A stretch of DNA of 64,000 nucleotides from Corythucha ciliata (taxonomy: Eukaryota; Arthropoda; Insecta; Hemiptera; Tingidae): NCBI GenBank assembly GCA_038030265.1, contig CM075940.1, positions 8,680,001 through 8,744,000 on the forward strand. The letters are read 5' to 3'. The stretch's first letter is position 1. Every line of letters starts with the position of its first letter. The notes under the pieces are model-generated. The model made no database searches. It had not been told where the DNA came from and saw only the letters and a program-made list of their open reading frames with translations. Positions 42,197-55,227 of this stretch are shown in pieces. Position numbers and translations under genes: made by a program.

Positions 42197-43359
42197 GGCT
42201 TCTTAGTTAGGAGCACGGGCAGGATTTGGGTTAATGTTTGGAGCAGTGGTTGGAGGATTGACAGTAGGGAATCAATTTTACTCATCATTTTTTCGAATGG
42301 AGAGTCAAGTGCACTTGTTTGAGGAGCATTTGAAGTCACGTCTGAGTAGCTTCTGCCTCGTGTGGTAGTGATTGGGTGGGTGCGGAGGGGCAAATTGGTT
42401 GCTGCTGTTGGCTCCCGCGGCTTATTTGTCTGGTTGGATGGCTGGCGCTCGGTAATCCCTGAGTTTGGATTTATTTGCTGCATTTTTTTATACACGGGGC
42501 AGCCTCTATAGTTGGCCGTGTGTTGGCCGCTGCAGTTAACGCAGGTGGGAGGATCATTGGGTGTCTTTGTGCAAGCTTCTGCTGCGTGTTCTTGGTTGCA
42601 TTTTACACACCGTGGGTTGCGATGGCAGTAATTTCTAGAGTGCCCGAAATCCTGGCAGCGCATGCACTGGAGGACTGCCCGGCGAGGCCTTGGTGGCTCA
42701 ACTTTAATTTTTGAGTAATATAATTAATCGAGCGAGTATATTTCTTTATTCTTAGAATTAGGCTTTAGATCGAGAAAGAAGAGAGGAAGTGGTTGTTTTG
42801 TGCCAGGATGAAACACTGGGATCATTTGCATCGGTTCGTAACCTAGAGCTTGAAGTTCCTTCATCATTTCGGAGGAATCGCATGATGGGTGAAGCCCCCG
42901 TACTACAACCCTGAAGTGACGTTCATTTTTAAGTTGGAACGTATGGAATTCCGCTTTGTTTTTCTGTAGGTAATCGACAATTTTTCTGTAATCGTCGATG
43001 GTGTCACAGTTGATTTTAACTTTCCCATCCGACGTATGATGACGAAAGTTAAGTACGTTGAGTTTAGAGCAGTCTTTTATAAATGAGTTTATGTTGTTGA
43101 CGTTACTAACGAATATTGGTGGGGGCTTTAGCGGTTTATCTGGAGGATTTTCAGTTTCCATTGTATTAATAACATTGGTTTCAGAGAGGTCGCTGAGTGG
43201 CTGAAATCTATTCGAAATTGCAAACGGCGAATCTCCATGAGTTACCTTTAGTTTTTTTGCTGACTGGTTCCTTTCGGGAGGTGACCCCATGGCGAGGGGT
43301 TTGGTGAGGGGTGGAGAGTTCACTTCCTCTTTTTCTCGAGTGAAAGAGATAACAAACAA
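42193..43359 (-). pseudogene. Jockey LINE ORF1 (RNA-binding Gag-like protein), one stop
   Basis: Two open pieces (42724-43359 and 42193-42663) are in one frame and separated by TAA at 42724-42726. The first holds the domain before the zinc fingers (FHTFQLKNERHFRVVVRGLH, then EMMKELQALGYEP), the second three Cys/His knuckles CMRCQDFGHSRNYC, CVKCNQEHAAEAC and CVNCSGQHTANYRGC. The region between stop and ATG is coding-like (KIKVEPPRPRR). The protein coats element RNA. The upstream ATG at 43359 is the first of the frame. The C-terminus ends in TGA overlapping the ORF2 ATG (42193-42196, ATGA). Confidence 0.9.
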
Positions 43360-43400
43360 TAATAGACAAAGTTCTTAATCGAATACTTTTAGCCACTAGC

Positions 43401-43525
43401 TTCGCCCATGAACACATGCATTAGCGGGTTTTCCAAGTTTTATCCGTAGATGGGTCATCATAATCCGCAAATTCGCAAATTTTTATCAATTTTAGCCTCG
43501 AATGAGCCCTTTTTTCGGAATTACG
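43401..43525 (+). repeat. F1 degenerate repeats, right of the Jockey LINE
   Basis: CATTAGCGGGTTTTCCAAGTTTTATCC, split, then CGCAAATTCGCAAATTTTTATC and CCTCGAATGAGCCC: F1 words in the usual orientation. Confidence 0.65.
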
Positions 43526-46500
43526 TTTCTAAATTATTGAGCGTAAAGCCTAAAAATCCCTATTTATCCATCTTTAAGCTTTTCTGATCTCCTCAGAAGA
43601 GGAGCCCAGGTCTGTCTGCCATTCTCCGCCACTATACCGAGGCAAGTAGGCACGCGCTACTGATTATTACTTATTTATTTAACGGATTTTTTAACGGGAT
43701 GGATTACCATTTTGACGGATTTCTTAAGGAAGTTCGAGTTTGACTTGACGGGAAAAGCAAAATGTTGCAAATGAATGGAAAAGCAAAGCTGGCGGTTTTG
43801 TCCGTTTACGTGCACTTTTCTATGGGGAGGGGGGTTTCGCCGAACGCGCAATCGACTGACCTTGAGTCCAATGGAAGAGCCTTGACTTGGACCTCTTTGG
43901 AGTCTACCCGTGAAAATAAAACCCGTTTATATTCGGCCACGAAACGGGCTCCTTGGGTGCGTGATGTCTAGCGGCAGCATTTGGAGGTTAGGGGCGAAAT
44001 GATGTACATAAGACGAATTTCAAATATGAGTCATCCCAGTGTCTCCTTCTAGCCATTTTAGATTAAAACCGCACCTCTGTCTGTTAGCCATGTTTGTGAG
44101 CCTAAATTACGCGTAAAACAGACCAAAGGTCCCCCAGTAGGTTGTTTCGACTGGAAACTCTGAATTGAGCACCGAAATCGGACAAAATCTAGCCCAACTG
44201 TCTATTCTTAGACTCGCAATTAGCAATCATTGACCCCTTATGGTAACACATCTCAAAGAACACACTAACCAATGCTAATTAAGAAGCAATTAGTAAAAAT
44301 TACAACACTCCTCACCCATACCAAACTGACAGACCTCCGAAAACATAACGAAACAGCATATTATTAATCGGCAAGCGTACAACTGTGTTGATTGAATTTG
44401 CGGTCAATTAAGCACGGCCACTCTCAATCAAAGCGATAGATACACTACACAGTCAACCCTCCGTTCCCCATCACTCTGAAAACAACCCCCCCACCCCATA
44501 CGCCCCCACCCCGTTGGATAAAACCCCAATTGCAAAACCATCAAAGCAACCAATTTGCAATCGCAACACTTTCTTTCCCTCTCGGAATTTTTTTTTCCTC
44601 TATTTTAGGTTCCAATTGACGTAAACCCCTTACAAAGGGAGACCCCCCCCCCCGTCCAACCAATGAACGGCTAACCGATATGGCTTGGACATTGTTCTTT
44701 TTTGTTGTTGTTATAGAAAAAAGAGGGTAGTGATTTAATTTAAGCTCTGAAGTTGTTTTTTTTTTAAAGGCCAGCCCCGCATAATAGCGTCGGCAAAAAA
44801 GAGAAATTTCAAGAACCCACGCTTCTTGTTCCTTCATAATCCGCGATTTTTTTTCTTTATTATTAATAATTAATTCATTTCAAAGAGGAATGGTAGCCAT
44901 TGAAGTGTTAAAAGATGGAAATAAATTTAAAAAACGGTGGTTTCAGAGGGGTGAGCGCGTAAAAAACCATTTCAATGTCTTGCTGCGGGAGGGGGCTTGG
45001 TGTGTGAATCGAGCTTCCTGAATTGCCATTGGAATATCCTTCCGTAAATAACACTTTCATTCTTACTTCTTCTTTTTTTTTTTTATTGCTTCCTTTGGAT
45101 TGATCTCTTGAAAGCTATAAAAGGCACAATTTCTTTGAAATTCATGGATTGTTCCGGAGGAAAAGGATCCTCTTGGAAGTTTTTAACGTGAAAGTTGAGT
45201 TTGTTTAAGTGGGATGGGTGGACAAAAAGGAGGGGTTGTACTGTGTTTTAACTTTGATTTTGTTGCTCGAGGCTGTTAGTTTTGAGAGGGCTAAATTCTT
45301 GACACGTCGGGCACGGAGTGGCTTCATGTCTATAACTTTCTGAGTTATATGAATTGCTTTTACCAGTGCTCACCAGTGATAGGGCATCGAAAGGTTTTGA
45401 GTTCTTTGCCCCCCCTCCCGTCCACCAGGGGATTATTTAGTTCTTCTTGTACAGTAATGAGAGACATTCTAACCCCTGAGTTGAATCCGAATCTTAAAAC
45501 GCCAACGGATTGTAATAATTCGCCTCATCAGCTTTTAAACTCAACAATCTTGTCTCAAGTTTATTTAGAAGAAGACAATGCTCTCAGTTCATGTTACTTT
45601 AGAATCCTCTGTCACATTTTCTTATATGTTTTCGTCGCTAATTAAATTTAATTAAACGCGGTGGGTAGCTCTCGCGTGTCAAAGTTGTCGCGTATTTGTA
45701 TTGCATTACAGGCAACCCTTTTCTTGTTATGCCCCCACCCCTAAAAACCCCCTCTCGTTTTTACTGCCTCGTCCAACCCATTTTCGTTCTTATCTACACA
45801 CTTCGTCCCACACAAATTGTATTAAAGTCATTAATGAGTGTTAAATATTCCAAGGAGTGAAAAGTGACATTGACAGCATTTCAGCGTGCATGTAATGAAG
45901 TTTTCATTTTAGCCTGGCGTTACACATTGATGGCATATTTTTGTTTTAAAACAGAAAAATCAGCCCTTTTTTTTTGTTATCGTTTCAAATGCATCTGAAG
46001 GTATTTGTTACAAGTCAGAAGGGAGGAAGTCTGATGATGGGTCAAGGGGGGGGGGATTCACTCTTTCTTGGAAGATAGCTTTTTTTCAAACTGAAAATTA
46101 ATACTTGCGCTTGGCGCTATAATTAAGACACTAAATTAAGCCTATATCAGCCTAAGTCGCTCTATAACTCAATGCCGTTGGCGAATATCTGGTGTAATTT
46201 TTAATTAGTGCTATCTTGGTTTTGAGTTATGTCTTCCGACTGGCTCCCTTATCTAGGCACAACCTTTTTTTTTGTGTTGTTCTCACCCTCTTTTTTTTCA
46301 CGCTTACAGCAAAAAAATTTCTCTCTTTCAGTTAATGGTAAAATCCATGACTCTTGATATCAGGCGATCCCCACCGTTCCATGTTTTTTGATATAGACAA
46401 AGTTTTACGGGTTGGTTTAAAAGTTGTTTTCTTGCTGATGTTTAAGAATCAAATTTTTTTTTAATTAAAAAATAAATGGCAAGCATCAATAATCAACAAG

Positions 46501-49500
46501 AATGATTTTGACTATTTTATTTTCAGAGTTCGGCCCTTTTCATTTTCTCCTGGGGGTTTTTAAGGAAAAGAAGGGTGTTCTCTCCTCTTTTAGGCGATAA
46601 ATTTCATTCTGAATACAAGACCTGTTTCTCTGTGTTTTTAATTTCTGGCCTTCCCCCAACCCCCAACCGAAGAAGGGCCATTTTTTCAACAAACAAGTCT
46701 TGAAGGAGATATTTCCTCATTTCAACCCCCCTTCCCCTTCACTCGTCACCTCCTTAGCAGTGCTTCTTTACTCTTTTATAGAAGCGACGGGTGTGGTGGG
46801 GGATGTATTTAAAGGCAGGTTCGTTGCTAGAAGCCCTCTAATAAAATTAAACCCTGTATTAATATGCGAACACCCCCCCCCCCGCCGCACAGGTCGATGG
46901 GGGTTATTTTAGGTTCGACCGCTCTTACTCACCCCCCCCTCACCCTCAACCAATCCACTCCCTCTTTTTGCCTTTAAAAAGAAAAACACTCTTTTTAACT
47001 ATCCCGTTCTCCTGTTCTTTAGTTATCTGATATCACTTAATTTCTAAACCAACCCCTTTTCAATTTCCTAAAGATATTGGACAGTTAAAGTGAAAGTCAA
47101 CATAATTTCAACGTATCTCGTTACCAGAATCAATACGATGCTGTTCGTTCAATGAACCAATGACGAAATACCCCCCTCCCCCTCCACAGAGGACCCATCT
47201 CACACTCATTTTTTAACACAGCCAGAATAAATTTGGCTTTTTGTATTCCGAAGTGCGTCGCAGCTGGGACAAAAGCTCTTAGGAACAAAATACTCGCGAC
47301 TGGCTTTAAGATTAGTAGCTTTGCACCATGAGAATAAGAGGAAGAGAAATCGATGGAGTAATTAGTAAGGGTTGTTCGAAAGGGTTAAGGAAAGTAAAGG
47401 GAAAATGGCGCTAGGGTAAGAGAAGAAGAGGAAGACTGTGGCTTATCCTTGCCTATTATTAGTAATTAGTAAGTAAACTGCACTTTGCATATGAAATCAG
47501 AAAAGGGGTAGAAGCTGAAGAGATTAGGGTCGGATCCCAGTTAGAAGCAAAGAGAGCCAAGGAAAATGATAAACTTGGGAGCCATTGATAAAATACATTA
47601 ATACAAATGGGAGTCGCCTATACTCGGTAGAATGGAAGTATGAAAAAATAAAGAAGCTCTCTCTTTTCTAATTCCAACCCCTCGATGTATATCTTTTATG
47701 ATTATTAATCCCAATGAACAGGGTCTCGCCTAAAGTTAACAAACTTCGTCGCCTCTTTATATTTAATGCGGTAGGAAAGCCTGCAGGGTGTCATTAGAGA
47801 GCGTCAATCCGTGATCCAATCTCGGTAGTATTTGTACGTGAAGGCGTTAGATATTCACAAGTTCTCGGGTCATCGGAAGGGAAATGAACGATCCGCCCGG
47901 CCCCCTCACCTGGTTCCTTATTAGACGTTGAGAATCGGTAAAAACGTTGCTATGCACGCCAGCGTATTACAAGATTTGATTAAATTATTTAGCCCCTCCC
48001 ACTCCATCCCATACTACATTTGAACCGAAAGTTTGAAGTGTACACAAAGGAAACACTCCTAAAACTCCGCACTTCAAGGAATTCCGAGCCAGGGAGAAAT
48101 ATACGAGGGTAAGAGCATTAGATGTGTTTATGCAAAACCTCGTAAAACAAGAGAAAATCGACATAAAGGAGAGTAAGAGAAACAAGAGGAAAAGGGATAA
48201 GGTCGGCGGAGTTTACTCCCTACGGTGAATGAGTTCTTTGGCACTGTCTCTATCATTTTACGATACCCCCCACCCCCTCTTCACCTTATAAAACCACCAC
48301 ACTCTGATCATTCTTTTTCTAGCTTTTTGTTTTAAAACTAAAGAAAAAGTCGAGGCTATCGAGAAAACCCCTTTTTGACCCTCCGCGGGTAGAGATTAGT
48401 CGTAAGGGACTTGTTAGGGGGTGGCAAAGGTATAATGGTGAAGGGGGAAACATTCTAATAAACCAAGGAGGCAGTGGTTGGGTCAAGCCAGGCGGCCAAC
48501 CGTAGCCTATTTTACACATCTCCGAGTTTCCTAATAGCTTTTGGGACAGTATTCTACTGTAAATCCTCGAGTCACACCCCCTCCCACTCCCACCACAGAG
48601 CCACACAAGCCCTCCCTTACACAAACAACCCCTCCTTGTTTGAAAAAAAAAAAGAAAAGAAAAAAACTTTCTTGTTCCCTTACGCCTAACGCAACAAGCA
48701 AAGCGTTTCGCTAAAACCCTTCTCCCTCCCCAACCCCCCAACCATCATTTTTTCCAGCCTCCAAAAAGTGTTTATAATTTAAAATTTGTAAATGTTGGTG
48801 GGCGGGCAAAAGAGACACTCGAGCAATATATCAGAAGCTCGGATAACGAGCCCATGATGTGCGGAATTTGGATTGGGGTCGCAATTCCCTTGACAAATAC
48901 GGGGTCATCATCATTCTGAGTTGGTCGTAGAGTCAAATCGTCCTTTATTAAACTCGCCTTTCCCTTCGGATTGTACACGGTAATACATTTACTAAGAGTC
49001 GTGGAAAAGCGGGCGGAGGGAGGGATTTTAGCTTCTCTTTATCATAAACTCCTCCCCCCCTTTATACCCGACCAACTCTCTTTTCTCGTTAATGATGACT
49101 ATTGTGATGTGATAACCTATAAAAATAAGTTATAAAAATGGGCACATCGCTTCGTATAAGCCATGAAAAAATTTTTAATAATAAAAAAAAAGGGGTTGGG
49201 TGGGTGGGTGGGGGATGACGATTCTTGCACTTGGAAGACAAGTAAATTATAAGGCGTTAAGTTGAAAGTTTGGTCCATTAGCGGCACGCGGTGCAAAAAT
49301 GAGGAGCGGTGATGATGTCACATTAATTGGTGAATAATGCTGCAAACTAAGGACGAATTGAGGTAGTAAATATAAGTTAATTACCCGAGTGAAAGCATCC
49401 TTTCCCTCCAGTTTCGGTCGACCCTCCTGAAATGTGGGGCCCTCCCGTTTTTTGAAAAACTCGCCAATTGTGTATAATATTTTTAAGGAATGGTGTAGTG

Positions 49501-51414
49501 GGTTGGGGAGGGGGGAAGGGGATCAGTTGGCGTGTAACGCTTTAGTTTTGAATAAAGATATATACAACGTGTGTAAAGTTAGAAAATAGATTTCTCAAGG
49601 GGCCCTTAAAGGGTATTGTAAATTAATGCCAAGCAGTTGCCAATTAGAACTTTGGAGTGATGAAAGTAACACAACTGCGGTTACCTTATAAATATAAGTT
49701 ACTAAGGAAGGATCTGCTTAAATGGTCGGCTCTACACACCAACTCATATTAAAACAGACAAACTTTTTGAACCTAATAAAACGTTATTAGTGTATCTCAG
49801 AGATGGCTGAAGAGCTGACTTGTCACTCCACCGCTTTATGGCCAATGTCTAATGTGGAGGAATGACAAAATCTACTTCAAGCTAAAACACAAGTTAGCTC
49901 GGCCCAAGGCAGACAAATCATAATTAGTGAGATTCTGCAACTTGTATATAATAGAACCGGAGTAAAGATGCGGGTGAGTGGAAGCAGGTGTTTGGAAGGG
50001 TTGATGGTGGTGGCGGGGGTGAGTGTTCTTTCCCACCTTTAGTACCCTTGATAGCTACCAATGCGCTTAATGAGTCTTTATTTTCGAACTTTTATCGAAT
50101 TTACTACTCGCCTTCTTTTGAATACGAAATGTCGGATTGAAAAGTTTGTTAATACTTTACGTGTCCCTCCCCAGCATTACCCCATTTTCGAACTGGACAC
50201 AGAGAAAGAAGGCACATCTGGACGATTTGGACGCATCCCGGCAGAGACAGGAGAGGTCCACCCCAACCCATAACCCAAAGATGTGCCGCGTGATTTGTAC
50301 ACTGGTTTCTTACACCATTACACTCAGGGCCATTTGTAGCCCTCGCGGGGCTCCTTAGGCGTGCATTACCTCGAGGTCACCGAACCGGGGCCGAAAATGG
50401 TTTACATTTCCCTACAACTTACCCTCTCCCACCAAAAAGAAAATCCACGCCCTCATCATCCCATAAAACTCCTTGTTTTAACTCCGACATTCAACTATTC
50501 TGCCGAAAAGCGAAAAAATGAACCCCCTCCCCCCACCCATTGGGTGTAGCCAGAGAGGTGAGCAGGGGTGGGCAGTTGCCATCCCTTAGACTTGAGCGAA
50601 ACCATTGTGGGGCATATCCCCCCCTCCTCCCAGGGATCCAACATGGTCTTATATCCCCTGAATTCAGATTTTCGATTCAAAAACTCACACCATTTGCCAG
50701 TCAAGTGAAATTGTAAGCTTCCAAGTGTGTGAAAACTGCGCCAATTTGGCCTCAGAGAATGACAGTTTGGCCAAATAAACGTGAAATTTTGTTCCACAGG
50801 AACTTGATAGGTTATATTGCAATGAACCCCCCCCCCCCCTAGCGCCCCTCCCGGGCGCCGGGGGAATCCGGGCCCTATGACAGAATGGGCCCGTTCAGCA
50901 CGGAACCGACCGTATTTCATCAGAAAATGACAAATACTGTCAAACTGTTTCTCTAATATTAATTTTCCAGTCAAAAACAGTCGATCGCATCCGAAAAACA
51001 GAATGGAAATTTACAATTCACCCCCAAAATCCAAATTTTTAGTTGAAAAACTGATATACATAAAAAAACAAAGCGCACACGTCACGACTTCACACTCGCA
51101 GCTGTCACAAATTACTGTTGCTGAATGCGGAGTGGAATTAGGCAAATCTGTTGAGCCCCAACAGTCCTCTTAGTCTATTCCGAACTCTTTCAGGCTGTAT
51201 AGTGAATTTCAGGGGGGGGGGAGGAGGTTGACCGTTACCAGGCCGTTTGATGAGTTTCTGAACGAATATTTCTGTTTGCTGCTGTTTTCCAAGGTAGGAA
51301 CGAGAAGTTGTCCTATTCCACCCACACACACAAACCACACACTTATTCGAAATAAAAAAACATGAAATCAATCAATAATGCTCAAGTATGAACGTTTTGT
51401 GCTGCACTGTGGCT
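43526..51414. other. Unique AT-rich DNA, no gene seen
   Basis: About 7.9 kb without a recognisable gene, RNA or tandem family. Some poly-C/poly-G tracts (44.64, 46.05, 46.87, 50.83 and 51.21 kb) and several short open frames occur. The longest is 50495-50974 on minus (159 codons), rich in Gly/Pro and passing through a poly-C tract; no domain. Confidence 0.45.
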
Positions 51415-51500
51415 TACAAAACGTCAATTTCGCGGGTTCGGCAAGCTGATTGAACCATTTTCGAGGGGCTGGCTCAAAAACAGTTCAGCGAATTCTCCTG
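51415..51500. repeat. F6-like patch
   Basis: Words such as CGTCAATTTCGCGGGTTCGG and GGCTGGCTCAAAAACAG resemble the F6 words at 31.6 kb. Short and diverged. Confidence 0.4.
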
Positions 51501-51835
51501 GCTCAATTGATCCACGAATTGGCGTGTCTCCATTTTAGCTGCCGAAACGAGCCCTTTTTGGCAACTTTAGGTGCGAATCATACGCTTTATCTCCATTTTA
51601 TCGCCGAATGAACGCTTTGTCTCAACTTCAGCAGTGATTTAGCCTTTTCTTTCACTTATTAGCAATGCAAATGAGCGCTTTTTCTCAATTTTGTCAAGTT
51701 AAGCCGCCAAAGTTTTCTAAATTTTAGCTGGAAACGCCAACTTTTACTGAATTTTTGCTGCAAATTCGCGGATTTTCTCAAATTGATCAGCGAAGTAGCT
51801 TTTTTCTCCTTTTTCAGTTGCAAACAATGCCGGCT
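51501..51835 (+). repeat. F1 degenerate repeats, forward orientation
   Basis: GAATTGGCGTGTCTCCATTTTAGCTG, split, GAATGAACGCTTTGTCTCAAC and AAATTCGCGGATTTTCTCAAA at about 30-bp steps. Confidence 0.75.
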
Positions 51836-52105
51836 TTAAGTGGGGTGAGTCAGGCGACCACCCGGGGGCGCCTTGACGTGTTCTAAGGGGGCGTATCTAA
51901 TAAAACGTGAGTGGGAGGGGGGGGGAAGCGGACGATAAAAAAAATCCCGAACAAGCCCATTTGATTAATGGACACTTCAAAACGGTAAACATGGAAACAA
52001 ATGAGTAAAAAATGGGCGTTGGCATTGTCTTAGTGCCTTCTAAAAGCAATTTTTCAGCTACAATACAGAAAATTGCTGTTCTTGAGGGAAGTACGTTGCT
52101 CAAAT
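51836..52105. other. Spacer at orientation switch of F1
   Basis: A GC-rich stretch (CCACCCGGGGGCGCC at about 51861) lies between forward F1 and reverse F1. It looks like an end of a DNA transposon but no partner end was found. Confidence 0.3.
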
Positions 52106-52880
52106 GTTGGAAAGTGCTAATATTCGTGGTCAAACTTGTGACAAAGTGCTGATTCGAGGTTTTGTTGAAGAAAGTTCTAGAACCAAAAATGATAAAAACG
52201 CTGATTCGGGTCTAAAATATAGCAAAATGATTAATTCAAGGGTAGAATTGACGATAAGCGCTAAATCACGTTACAAGGTGAAACGATACTTCGCGGCTAT
52301 TGTTGTGAAAATAGCAAAATTCGCAGATAAAGTTGAGAAAAAACAGTAATTCGCCAATAAAATTGCGAAAACACCAATTCGCTTCTTCGTGAGCTCAAGT
52401 GAAAAAGCGCCAATTCATGGCTAAAAGTGGAAAAATCTCTCATCCACGGCTAAAATAAAGAAATTTCGGTAATTCACTGATAAAATTGGGAAAAACTGCT
52501 CATTACAGCTGCTAAAATCAGGACAAACACGAAATCACGGCAAAAAAAAACGCTAATTCGCGGCTAAAATGAAGAAAAATTGCTAATTCACCGATGAAAT
52601 TCAGAAGAAGCGCTGAGGTGTGGAAAAACGCTAAATCGCGGTTGAAGTGGATAAAACGCCAATTCGTGGCTTTTCAAGGCAACTTCGTGGCTAAAAGTGG
52701 AAAAAATCGGTAATCCGCGGCAAAATGAAAACGAGCTCTAATTTGTTCACGGATAAAATTCAGGTAAGGCGCTGATTGTGGTGAAAATTGGGAAAACAAA
52801 TTCACGGGTGAAATGTATAAAAATCTGTAATTAGCGGCTGAAATGAGGGAAAATTACTAATTAGAGGGCTTAATCGTGGC
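52106..52880 (-). repeat. F1 degenerate repeats, reverse orientation
   Basis: The words are reversed: AAAAACGCTAATTCGCGGCT, AAAATGAAGAAAAATTGCTA. All other F1 clusters are on the plus strand. Forward F1 returns at 52975. Confidence 0.85.
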
Positions 52881-52974
52881 GCGCGGTGTAGCGGCGGGGG
52901 CGGGCTGCTGAATGACTCGCTTGCGGGCGCGCCAAATGTCTAAGTTGTAAGTCACTGATGGCTGCAAATGAGAG

Positions 52975-53060
52975 ATTTGTCTCAATTTTAACTGGGAATC
53001 AGCGGAGTTTCTCAGTTTAAGCCACGTATTAGCGGGTTTTCTCAATTGTATCCGAAAAAT
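52975..53060 (+). repeat. F1 repeats, short forward tract
   Basis: TTGTCTCAATTTTAACTGGG, CAGCGGAGTTTCTCAG and TTAGCGGGTTTTCTCAA follow immediately after the reversed array, with 94 bp of unrelated bases between. Confidence 0.65.
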
Positions 53061-55227
53061 TACCCTGAACCGCTGTCATCTTAATTGAAGAACCTGTAGA
53101 TTTTGGTATAGAATTTGAATTTTGGGCTGGCATTTCGGTAATTTTATTCAGAAACCGAGCTTTCGGGTATATGGGTAGATTTAACGAGGCAACCCCTGTA
53201 CCCGAAAGTTCAGGGAAAGCCACAAAATTGAGGAAAATTTGGTATATAATTTCATTACCAGGCCAAACAAAAATTGTTAGCTCAAAAAACGTGAAATAAC
53301 CTTATGAATTGTTAAAATTATTTGCTTTGCAATGTTTATTGAATTTGTATTATTTACGCGTAAACTGGGCACATTATTTAGGCGCAGATGATCATCCTTT
53401 GGGCCACCATTTGTATCGAACACCCGGCACTGCTCTATTTGATCAATATTTGCTGTTGAATTAAGGATCTTATAACTATTATAACAGGGTTGTACAATGT
53501 GAGAATCTAAGGCAAAAACAGTGCTCAGTGGCCCATATGGTTGAGATGCCTGCGGTTACAATTAATATATAATCTATCTTGCTTTTCTGAAAGGCAAAAG
53601 ATTCTCTCTCTCACGCGCTCTCACTCACTCTCACTCTCTCTCTATTAAGCCTACCTTCCACCCTTGACCCTACCCATTCAACTTCACCTTCTTAGGATCA
53701 ACGTAGTTTAGTATAGAGTTTCCTCTTCTTTAGTGCCCCGATACGCGATATTCAGACCGCAGCTATTGAGCTGACCACAAAGCGAACCGACAAAAACCCC
53801 ATCCCTTTACAGGCTTACATCTGGCTTTCCCCAGATTCTCATTATATATCGCTGCCCATTTAATAAGAAAGTCCACGTTAATCAAACAGATGCTTTTACC
53901 TCTCGCTCGGAAATCCTTCGCGTTTATACCTGGAGGGAGTTCCGAGGTTTAATTACGCTGCGACGTTCACTAGTTTCAATAATTCGAATCTAGAGATACA
54001 CAAAATCCTTATTTTAATAGAATGATCAAACATTTTCCGACCCTTAATGTCTTTTAACTAGAAGAAAGAGGGGAAGGACACCTTAAAGCTTGAGGAGGGG
54101 GGAAGGCCCAAAGCAAAGAAACACGACGTCAACATTAAATTTATTCATAGCAATTTTTCACAAGGTTCAGTGATTGAAATTCTCCATCAAAAACAGGAAC
54201 GGTTTAAAAAGAGGGAGTGACAAAGGATAAAAGGAAAAAAAAGGGAGTGGGTGGGTTTTTAGGGAGAGCGAGGCAAAAAGAGAGCTCGATATAAGAAGGT
54301 GACAGCTGAAATGGGGCGATCAGACCGAGGCCATTGAACAGACAAATCCTATTTATTTGGGATGACCCCCAAGGAAAGAAAAAAAAGAGAAGAGTACATA
54401 ACCGCACATGTGTGGCAGTGTCGTGGGGGGGGGGGTAGAGGTAATCTGGCCGCAATCTAAATCAATACCGAAAACGTGTTTGCCATTCAGGAAAAATAAA
54501 GTCATTTTACATTTTTCCCCCAATTGACTTCTTGGAGTAACTCACCCTTTGGTCCTTGGGGCTACGCATCAGTCATGAAATGTCATGTGGCACACACCGA
54601 TCCCTTCAATTTTGCACAAGAGCTCGTGAGTGAGGCCATTAATCCAAGTTGATAGGAGCGCAGACCGTTTTAGTACTGTGAAACTAGGATGGAGGGGGAG
54701 TGGGGGAGGAGCCTTGGCCAGATTAGTCCTGTCCTTCCCACTGACACCAATAAAGAGCTTGTCAGAACCAACTCAAAGTGGCCGAGACTGGGCGTTTCAC
54801 GGTGACGTTAGTTGCGGCCAATTTTATCTACTCCAGAAGGAACCATCGAGGTACGCCGGCATCAAGGATCTCCCTTGGATCTCAAGACGTTTCATTGCGT
54901 GGCCACATCCGCTCCGATAACGAGCCAAAAGTGGCTCAAAACGCCAGGTTGACATGAAGAACTCGTTGGAACGAGTCCCTCAGACGTCCCTCAGACCATG
55001 CTCAACTCAACTGACTGAGTGGCGTCGTTGGTGCCCCTCAAATTGGCCAAAAATTAGCGTTTCGAATTGCGCTGGACGCAGTTTATTATGAGTCCCTCTG
55101 ACCATGATGAATCGAGAATGTCAGGCCAAAACGCCCTCGAGGGACGAATCAGCGCCCTTCAGTACCAGCCTTTAGACATTTACTTGCCGCCCCCCGGGGC
55201 GAATCTTTCACCAGCGCTCCCATGCTG
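53061..55227. other. Unique DNA with a TC microsatellite, no gene seen
   Basis: A TC/AC-rich microsatellite lies at about 53604-53645. No domain is recognisable in the short open frames. Confidence 0.5.

Larger units (their letters stand above)
39241..43400 (-). mobile_element. Jockey-clade LINE, nearly intact
   Basis: On the minus strand: ORF1, ORF2, a 3' UTR of about 240 bp, an AATAAA signal (39267-39272) and a 14-A tail (39241-39254). ORF2 is open over 901 codons; ORF1 has one stop. The 5' end lies near 43400, where the F1 repeat starts; the exact base is unclear and a target-site duplication could not be separated from F1 similarity. Length of about 4.1-4.2 kb is usual for Jockey. It is much younger than the other LINEs in the window. 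Confidence 0.9.

Noticed and set aside
50495..50974. 159-codon minus-strand frame, the longest outside transposons
   Set aside because: Runs through a poly-C tract and Gly/Pro-rich low-complexity sequence with no domain; kept only as a note.
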